Assembly: GCA_030620095.1 (NCBI GenBank)
Contig: JAUTXW010002457.1
Span: 62,001 to 126,000, forward strand
Origin: Kuschelorhynchus macadamiae
Lineage: Eukaryota > Arthropoda > Insecta > Coleoptera > Curculionidae
Length of the DNA: 64,000 nucleotides
Reading direction: 5' to 3'
Position numbers and translations under genes: made by a program. The notes beneath the pieces are model-generated. The model was not told the origin of the DNA. It did not search any database and saw only the letters and a program-made list of their open reading frames with translations. Below, in pieces: positions 56,445-64,000 of this stretch (within the stretch, counting starts at the first letter, position 1; each line of letters begins with the position of its first letter).

Positions 56445-59050
56445 TTATATAAACACCGAGTCGGAAATCTCCGGAACGCAGTACAGCCCGCGTTTATTTT
56501 TTATTTTTGGTTCCATAATTTTTTCAAGAACTTCATCCCTATTATACCAAAGGATGTCCTTTCTTTGTGGCCAAATCCAATTTAGTCCATTTTTTTCCAT
56601 GTGTGAGACTTCGTACTCATACTCTTCATTATTTTTGTTGCAACAACGCATGTTGATAATTTTCCCTGGCAGTGATTGCTCGTTATAACTTACTATAACA
56701 TAGTCATTAACTTGTAGCTCTTTAAATGATTTTATCGATTCTTTAATATTTTTTTCGATTGAAAGATACTCTATATTATCTTTTTTTTCTAGTATATTTT
56801 TATCTTTTTTTGAACCTATTTTTATTTTTTTATTTTGCAACGCTTCTTCCTTTTCCGCCCGTCTTTCCTTCCGCTTTTGCTTGTTTTCTTCTTTTGACTG
56901 TAATTCTAGGTTTTTCTTTTCCTCTTTTCGTTTAAAATATTCCTGCCATTCTTTGGAAGACGCCACCGCCGGAACTTTTTCGCCAATTTTTCTTTTTGGT
57001 GCGTTTATTTTTGGTGTCGGCCAAAAAAGCGATTGTTTAAATGGTGATGGTACATTTTCTTCGTCATTTGAAGACACATTGGTAGATATATTTTCCATGT
57101 TTTCTTTATTATTTAAGTTTAAAATATCTTTAAGAGCTTTAGGATTATTTTTTTCTGTTTTCTCGTCCTCATTTAAAATTTGTATTACTTTTGTATCTAG
57201 TGGGTTCAAGGGTTTATCGCTGTCTTTATCTTGATTAGGAGACCCATGTATTATTTCTTCCCTCTTTTGTGTATTATTTGAGGTTAAGTGGGAATCTACT
57301 TTATTTGAACTAGTCAGAGATTTATCGGTTTTGTTCATGTTTAAATTGTCACATTCATTAGTATTTTCAACAACAGTAAGGATTAATTCATTATCCGTTA
57401 ACTCAGGCTCATCATTAATATGTATATGGGTTAGAGGAGTCTCATCACTGCCGCAGATGGTTTCTATATTATTATCACTCCCTATCTCTTCAAAATCATC
57501 ACTATTTTCTCCTGGGACATTTATAACTAAAGGAAACTGCAAATTGTCAATGTTCAGAAAGTTCGTAATATCAAGTTCATCCCCTGTCATATTTTCGTCA
57601 GTCTGTATATCTGATTCATTAACTGGTAAGTTGGGACCGTCTTCAGTGAATTCTTGGCCATCATATTCTAACACTGTAGGATCGGTATTGTTTGTGCTTA
57701 TATTTAGAGAGCGCCACAAATGATATAAGCTTGTATCTTCAATGGCGCCTCTCCATATATCTCCAGAAGATTTGAAGAGGTCTATTTTTTCGGGATATTT
57801 GTTTTCTAGATAATCTAAAAACGGCTGGTTAGGTTCTTCACTTATTTTACTTTTGGGTGTAATTTTAAAATATTTAGTAAAATTAATATTTTCTGGCGTA
57901 AATGGTACTAGCCCACAAGTTCTAAATCCATTCTTAATAATGTCCGGAAAGTTTTTCATTTTATTCATGGTTGTTTGTAAAATAAGAGCAAAGTCGTCTC
58001 TGGATAATTTTTTTCCATTATTTTGCATTCGCCAGTTGTGAATAGACTTTTTCCATTCCATTTTAAGTGGTCGAAAGACAGCCACGTCAAGTGGCTGTAA
58101 GATATGCGTGGCATTAGCTATAAAAGATATTAATACTATTCCATTCGAGCTACAAAACTCGCTAACAGCCATTGTCAAATGCGATGTGTGTCCATCAACA
58201 AAAAGGATGACCGGCAGTTCTATCTTATTGGCAATCAACCATGGATGAAAAACATTAGCCACATATTCATAAAATGTTTCGCCGGTCATCCATCCATTTT
58301 CAGACCGCCCTACACCCCAATGAGATGGAACCTTATCAATGACGGCTCTTGGCACCCTTTTATAACTATAAACAATCATAGGCGGGGGAATTTCCCGGAT
58401 GCACTGCACATGACTAGTGTCGTGAGACATTCTTTCTCGTCATTGTTTATGAATGAGTAAACTGCTTTTTCGCCCTTCTTAACTAAAACCTTATCATTCT
58501 TGGGGCTTAAAAAGAATGCACTTTCATCGCAGTTGAATATCCGAGACGGGTAAGATGTTATATGAAAATTAGCGGTGTTACAGAAATATCCTTTGACCTC
58601 TTCGAACCAACGACGGATTTTCTCTTCAGTTATAGTGGCTCGAGCATTGCTTAGATTCTGGGAAACTCTTTGGGAAAGTTCTGGATGTCTCTTCATAAAA
58701 GCTTCGTACCAGTGGCGACCTGGTCTCCCGTTAGTAAAATTATTTGCCCTATTTAATTTTTTTAATAGCAATTGTACGCTGTCTATAAGTTGCAGTTTCG
58801 TTGCAGGAAATCCACAACTAGCAATGTGAAACATCCATTTCACCAAGAGCTTTTCTTCGTCACTAGTGAGAATTGTATCGGGACCAATTTTCCTTTCAAT
58901 TGGCACTTTTCCGTTTACTTTTCCTATTATAGTTGTTCTTGGGACTTTAAAAATTTTACTAGCTCGGGCACCAGGCATGCCATTTTTCACAGCATTGACC
59001 GCTTGTTTCATGTTTTCCTCCGAATATTGGAATCTTTTGGCTTTGTTCAT
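56445..59050 (-). pseudogene. Pogo-family transposase, one apparent frameshift
   Basis: The first 224 codons (from MNKAKRFQYSEENMKQ at 59050) contain a psq-type helix-turn-helix (about residues 1-50). A CENP-B-type DNA-binding domain follows (about 55-140; LLVKWMFHIASCGFP, RPGRHWYEAFMKRHPELSQR), then the first catalytic Asp175 in IFNCDESAFFLSP. The next 661-codon frame carries the second Asp in ILFVDGHTSH and the third in LQPLDVAVFRPLK, 35 residues apart (DD35D), and ISGF-type NGFRTCGLVPFTPEN. A long acidic, Asn-rich linker, a Lys/Glu-rich basic coiled stretch and a C-terminal NDYVIVSYNEQ...GKI region follow. The break is at a run of five G (58384-58388, + strand) where six would keep frame. 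If that base is a sequencing error or polymorphism, the gene may be intact. Confidence 0.9.
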
Positions 59051-59084
59051 CTTATTCTTTTATACTGAAAAAAAATTATGTACC

Positions 59085-59739
59085 GGTTATCGACATACTT
59101 GATACCCAAATATCGACACACAAAATACTTTCATTCTATGTTGTTACCATTCCGAAAAATTAGGTGTCGATAAATGGTACGAAGTTAAATCAATACATAT
59201 ATTTTTAAAATATCTAGAAAAGATAAGACTAAATACGAGAGTCTTTTTAATATTCATAAAGAAAGAGAAAGCTATATTGAACCATTTATCGACACATCTG
59301 TCGATAAATAGTACGAAATCTAAAAACGGATGTACCAGTTATCGACAGTGCGAAATTTTTAATTTATACAGTTTTCATGCAAAATTATTGGTAAAAATTA
59401 TAAATTTTAAATATTACATATGTATATAAAATTGTCTCAATAAAGTAACCTAAATATTTTAAGCAGAACTTACTATAATTAACTTATATGTTTCCTATCA
59501 CTTTTCACAACGATGTGCATCAAAACACCTGTCAATGTAGAATGGCACAATGAAAACATTTCCAGAAATAATATTTTCTGCATTACCGGCCGAAGCTTTT
59601 TATGTTTAACATGGTAAACCTGCAATTTTCTTATAATTATGTGACAGTAGATGTAGCGAGCATCGAATTCTTATTTTTTTGATTTTAAGCGTACAAATGT
59701 CGATGATTGGGACACTGTCGATAAATGGGACTTTTACCT
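59085..59739. promoter_or_regulatory. Right subterminal TATCGACA repeats of pogo element 2
   Basis: Copies of TATCGACA or its complement TGTCGATA appear near 59085, 59112, 59163, 59287, 59302, 59339, 59697 and 59717. Several are preceded (or followed, in reverse) by GTACCA-like bases: TGTACCGGTTATCGACA, TGTCGATAAATGGTACG, TGTACCAGTTATCGACA. The two at 59287 and 59302 face each other. No such density is seen elsewhere in the window. Confidence 0.6.
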
Positions 59740-59741
59740 TA

Positions 59742-59930
59742 TACCGTTGATGATGAAGCAAAAAAGAAGATACGCAACCTTATGGGCGAATTCGTGGCAC
59801 AAAAGGTGCCCGAGATGTAGCTGGCGACATGTCGCCGCCAGTGCAGGTGTCGGAGATTATGCTTGACGGCTGCGCGCTGCCAGTCGTTTACAGCGAAGCA
59901 GCAGAGAACGAATACCATAAAGTAGTTTAG
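59742..59930 (+). pseudogene. Unidentified coding remnant, right part
   Basis: After the pogo element the + strand reads TVDDEAKKKIRNLMGEFVAQ. Then, with a frame shift near 59800, it reads KGARDVAGDMSPPVQVSEIM and LDGCALPVVYSEAAENEYHK with VV and a stop at 59928-59930. The codon and amino acid composition look like real protein and the GC content is high, unlike the intron DNA around. I do not recognise the family. It may be a processed pseudogene or a decayed exon of a host gene hit by the transposon. Confidence 0.4.
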
Positions 59931-62494
59931 TAATTTTTCAGTCGATAGATCAGATAGTCGGCGGAGACGTAGGAACCGCTTACCTGTACGGTTTATGTGA
60001 TAGTGTTTATTGCTTTTCCCCCATTTTTGAGTCAAACTCATGAATTGTTTACTCTACAAAACTGGAGTTCGTTTTATTCTTATGAAACTATTAATTAAAA
60101 TAATCATGTCGGCCAAAAAAATAGTGTGCGTATGTTAGATGCAACAATAAAAGAAAAAAGAAAAATAATTTAATTACCTTTTTAATGTATTCCCACTTGT
60201 TGTAAAATCTATATATTTAAAATATTTAACGGCTGGTTGCAGAAAGCTCAATTAAAATTTAAAATGTTTAACGGAATATGAAATTGGCAGCGACTTCCTA
60301 GATTTCTGTAAGCAACATGTCAAATTCGAAAGTTCGGTTAAATATTCTAAACAGCAATTAAGTTTTGTGCAATCGGGGGTAAGCCAAATTTTTCAGCAAG
60401 TTCGTGAGAGAGTTGTACTGCACAATTTTGTGCTCAATCAAATGCCGTTTTGAAATTGGGGATTTTTCGAGTACTTCCGAAGATATCCGGTAAATAAAAA
60501 GAAAATTTTAAAAATCTTTTTAATTTCTTACAGTTTTTTAAAAAGATATTTTCAATTAAATGTCACATCATCACAGCCATCTTTTTCCCTCTACCAAAAT
60601 ACGTTATTAAGTTTACGATCCGAGGATTCATCTCCGAACGATCATCATAAACTTTGCTTTTTAAATAGTCAAAAATGTTGTGTTCTTCTTAATAAACACT
60701 AATTTTAATTCTAAATCCAACAGCATATCACTGTCAACATTTTTTCGATGTTTCGGACCTAAATACCATCATCAATGCTAGTTAATGATTGCTGAGGAAC
60801 GAAACGCCTGCGTCGCGGTCGGGTCAAAAATTCAATTACCTAAGTCATCTTGAAGCGGAGAAAATTGGCAATGGAAATGTAAAATGTATTTGACTCTACA
60901 TTAGAATCAGAAAAGAAGTAAATAATTCAAAAATACTTCACTTTTTTTGTTCTACTCCTGAAGTTATTTAAAAATCCATTTTTATTGCCATTTTTTCTCG
61001 TCGACAATACGACCTGATTCGATTTTTGACCCGATGTTTTGTTCCCCATCATAAATTAGCACTGATGAAGGGTTTTATTAGTCAAAAACACTGAAAAAAC
61101 GCTCGAATTTGGGACAGCCTGTGCCTTTAAAAAATAAATTTTGTCTTAAAAAAAAAGTGAGAATCATTTGTAAATTAAAATTTAGATTTAAACATAGACC
61201 TAGAACAATCTGCTTTATTTTGTAATCATAAAATAGCACAAGGTTTTTTTCCTATTGCCAAGACCTATAATAGCTACGGCCCTGATGACGGCTAAAGCGA
61301 TAGAATTTCTGTTGGATTAAATAATTAGGTTAATTGATCAATCAACCATAATATTTGCTTGCGCTGCACCGTCTTCCACGAAGCTCATCGTTTTCCAATC
61401 AACGCCGCCGCCGACGACCATCACAGCGAGAGCCGAACGACTGCGAATGGGTGTTTTATGCTTTTGCCGCAGAACGGCTCCACCGAACAGTATCCTGAAA
61501 CGTAAGGGGAATGATATCAACAGTGTCACTAATACGTCAATTAGTTTGGGCATCTTCTTTTTTCCTTCAATACACGCCTATACTTAGCAATCCTATTTGT
61601 ATCTTTAAAAAATAATTCTTCTAAGCAGGTAGATCAAAACCACTGCATGGAAGTTATTGATATGATTAATCGGCAGCACAAGCAATTGACGTGGTGAATT
61701 TATGAAACTGTCTGATGGACGTCTATGTGAAGTATGATCAATCTTTGGTAATACGAAACTAGTTCTATCGGACTTGGATTGTCACAATGGTTCGAAAAGT
61801 AGCTATCTTCAATCGTTTTCAAGTCTAAACTATTTATAGTTTTCAAGTTTACCGCTGGGCAGACGAACTTAACATGCACATTTTTGGACAAAATTCAAGC
61901 TTCATTATTTTCAATAAGAATTAAGACATTTAGTTATTTTCGGTTTTAGCATTGTCTACTACTGCTAGGTATAGAGTATATGGTCTAGAAGTGTAAATGT
62001 AGAGTTCTATAAGATATATGTTATACAGAGTGTTATGCAAGAAGTTTTTATTTTCTCAACATTTTCACGCACATTAACTGTTACAAAATGAGATATTTTA
62101 TATTTTTTTCTGGCCAAGATAATCTAAATACGCCCAAATATCTATTTTTTTTTCTTTATTGACATATAGTGGTTTTTTTTAGCTTGTTTATGCATGAAAC
62201 AATTTTAAACTCCCTCTTGAACGGGGTCAGAAAACAATTGTTAAATATAAATGTTGTAGGGTTTATTACGCAATGTATATGAAATTAGTATGGATGTATA
62301 TAGGATGTCTCAAAATACATTTAGTATGCCAGTACGAACCCACACAACTATATGTTCGGCCGATGTAAGATGTATGAATGGTAAAAAAGTTTGTTTTAAA
62401 CTGTTTTTTTTGTCTTCCTGGCTGAAAAATCAAGTCACGTACTTATTACCTAACATAGTCCGATCACAAATTAATAATTATTTTATTTTGCATA
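59931..62494. other. Intergenic sequence with CTGATGA/GAAAC motifs
   Basis: No clear gene. At 60750-60775 (minus) TTGATGATGG ... TCCGAAACATCG, and at 61062-61096 (plus) CTGATGAAGG ... GAAAAAACG, recall Penelope or LINE terminal sequences. A GC-rich patch at about 61360-61510 is listed separately. Confidence 0.4.
61360..61505 (+). other. GC-rich open stretch, possible exon or pseudogene
   Basis: On the + strand one frame reads CAAPSSTKLIVFQSTPPPTT, ITARAERLRMGVLCFCRR and TAPPNSILKRKGNDIN, with protein-like composition and a possible GTAAGG donor at about 61502. The minus strand is also open. I cannot name the protein; it may be a scrap of a host gene. Confidence 0.25.
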
Positions 62495-63592
62495 TAAACT
62501 AGATAACAGAATAATAAAAACAACAAATTTGCTGACAAATAAATATTCGGATACACTGGAATCTTATAATTTAAATCGAACATTAATAAGTGGTAATATC
62601 ATCTTTTACGGCAATAACGGCTTGTATGCGTTTTGGCATGGAATCTACTAAATATTCGAAAGTAAAAGAGTCCCAAATTTGCGTGATTTTTGCCACAACT
62701 CTACGCTGCGGATCGTTACGCAAAATGTTCTTCATCTGAGGCCATAAAGTTTCAATGACATTTAAGTCGGAGTTACTCGAGGGCAACGATAAAACTTTTA
62801 AATTATGGTCCCCAAATCATTTTTTGTTGTTTTGGCAGTGTGGCAGGGCGCACCGTCTTGCTGAAATATGAAATTGTCATTTCCAAAACTTTTTTCTGCT
62901 GTTGGAACCAAGCTTCGTGATACACAGGCATCAAATTTCGATTCGTCGCTAAAAATAACGTTAGTCCACATTTCTGTTGTCCAGGATAGTTCCGATTTTG
63001 CCCAATACATTTTTTTTCTTTTGAATAGCTGTTGTTTGGCCTTTAAAGAAATTTGATAAAAGAACATTATTATTTTTTATGTTTTACCACGAAAAATTAC
63101 AAATTTATGTTATAAAAGTTGCAACCAGACTTATACAGCCATAGTATACAGCATTCCCTGGAGATATTTAATTTTGCCCCTTCTTTTAGTTCTGCAAATT
63201 TTGACCAGACCTCTATCAGTGATTCTACGAAGTCGGCCTGGACTTTAATATTAACACTAGCTATCTCTCCATATATTTTTAAATATCCCCGACTGTTGTT
63301 TTTGCAATATTTAAGTCATTTGAAATTTTTTGCATGGATTTACCTCTGCAATACAGATATATTATAATTTCCCGCACTTTTTTATTTGTTACAACATCAA
63401 CCGCCATTTTCTTATGAATTTATAGGAAAAAGATGGCGGATAAAACCTAAACTGATAGCTGTTGACCCACGGACAATAGATTTATTAGCAAGTGCGATAT
63501 TATTATTGATTTTAATTTCAATAAAGATTAGCATCTGAAGATTTATTTGTCAACAAATTTGTTGTTTTTTTTTGTTATCTAGTTTATCCAAA
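62495..63592 (-). mobile_element. Tc1-like transposon, internally deleted
   Basis: The inverted ends share AACTAGATAAC ... AACAACAAATTTG.TGACAAATAAAT over about 50 bp (62495-62547 and 63538-63592). A shortened Tc1 transposase lies between them on minus. The precise outer boundary and TA duplication are not certain, because similarity fades gradually at the ends. Confidence 0.75.
62583..63407 (-). pseudogene. Tc1 transposase (DD34E type), broken
   Basis: The start MAVDVVTNKKVREIIIYLY at 63407 leads into a helix-turn-helix (SMQKISNDLNIAKTTVGDI). After a deletion and frame breaks the catalytic part is clear: WTNVIFSDESKFDACVSRS (first Asp), FIFQQDGAPCHTAK (second Asp) and SSNSDLNVIETLWPQMKN (Glu). 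The end is PKRIQAVIAVKDDITTY with a stop. It is about 275 codons, against roughly 340 for intact Tc1 transposases. Confidence 0.82.
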
Positions 63593-64000
63593 ATGAAAAC
63601 AGTTTAAATCAAACGAAAATATGTTTTTTTCAACATTTCGTACATCGTCCCTAACATATAGTTGTTAGGGCTCGTATACCTTTATCTTTAAAAAAAACAG
63701 AGAATTTTCCACCTCTCTAGTCTAACACATTGCTTCATCTTGTTAAATTTTTCTAGTATCTTTGTAAATAACGGTAGCTAAGGTAGTATATTTAAAATCA
63801 AAAGACGCGACCTATCAGAACTTCTACAAACTACATAGCGAACCCTACAACTTTTATATGTAATAATTTTTTTCACTTCTAAACCATAATTGGGTGTGGC
63901 GTACAAGGTAAAATCGAAAGATCATTTTCAAATTTAAAAATACGATATCACCCTACAAAAAGATTTAATGCAGAAAACCACAACTCATTGTCTTAATTCT
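63593..64000. other. AT-rich sequence at window end
   Basis: No gene or repeat recognised. Confidence 0.4.

Larger units (their letters stand above)
55980..59739 (-). mobile_element. Pogo-superfamily transposon 2, nearly intact
   Basis: The left end AGGTAAATGACCCAATTATC and the reverse complement of the right end, AGGTAAAAGTCCCATTTATC, form TIRs of about 25 bp. A TA is present outside each end (55978-55979 and 59740-59741), the target duplication of the superfamily. One long transposase with a single frameshift fills the centre on the minus strand. A subterminal word of the form GTACCANTTATCGACA recurs about ten times around the two ends in both orientations. The condition suggests a fairly recent insertion. 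Confidence 0.9.

Noticed and set aside
56881..59102. + strand open frames across pogo element 2
   Set aside because: They are antisense to the pogo transposase, whose domains are clear on the minus strand.

Overview
The window is an AT-rich, intron-dominated piece of an insect genome. The one host gene I recognise with confidence is the ion transport peptide gene (ITP/ITPL, crustacean hyperglycaemic hormone family) on the + strand. It has a GC-rich common exon (1634-1911), an ITPL cassette exon of exactly 121 bp (17153-17273) and a terminal exon (24686-24791). The two splice forms read the terminal exon in different frames. The peptide and the mix of transposons (pogo, Tc1/mariner, Crypton, R1-clade, CR1/L2-like and Penelope elements) fit an arthropod, most likely an insect. 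A beetle is possible, but the sequence alone cannot settle this.

Nearly everything else is mobile DNA or its decay products. Upstream of ITP (1-555) is a LINE tail. The first ITP intron (1912-17152) holds a small TIR element, a long-TIR mariner-like element (5225-7452), a DDE element with an inverted fragment of its own transposase (about 9162-11360), a DD41D-spaced long-TIR element (13823-15486), a palindromic tRNA-like retroposed unit with a 13-bp target duplication (15776-16066) and a hAT-type MITE with an 8-bp duplication (16343-16616). The second intron (17274-24685) holds a foldback-like element with TIRs built of about 45-bp tandem repeats (17517-19051) and a pogo remnant with TA target duplication (19342-21865).

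Downstream of ITP the sequence is layered. A Tc1 remnant lies at 25.8-26.6 kb. Four head-to-tail, 5'-truncated R1-clade LINE pieces, each preceded on the + strand by a (TAG)n tract, occupy 28.9-34.2 kb. A second copy of the 10.3-11.8 kb DDE/repeat block lies at 34.4-35.9 kb. A LINE remnant (38.9-40.9 kb) and a longer CR1/L2-like LINE ending in (TTTG)n (41.1-45.2 kb) follow. A Crypton-like tyrosine recombinase is split by another R1-clade LINE (45.9-48.5 kb). A Gypsy pol region is split by a Penelope-like element carrying an inverted segment (48.5-54.6 kb).

The 56-59.7 kb stretch is a nearly intact pogo-superfamily element: TA target duplication, matching ends, a 16-bp subterminal motif repeated around both ends, and one apparent single-base frameshift. 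It sits inside a short unidentified coding remnant. A degenerate Tc1 element closes the window (62.5-63.6 kb). The points most worth a second look are the loss of the amidation glycine in ITP, the trinucleotide-associated R1 LINE array, the foldback element, the tRNA-like palindrome and the pogo element with subterminal repeats.
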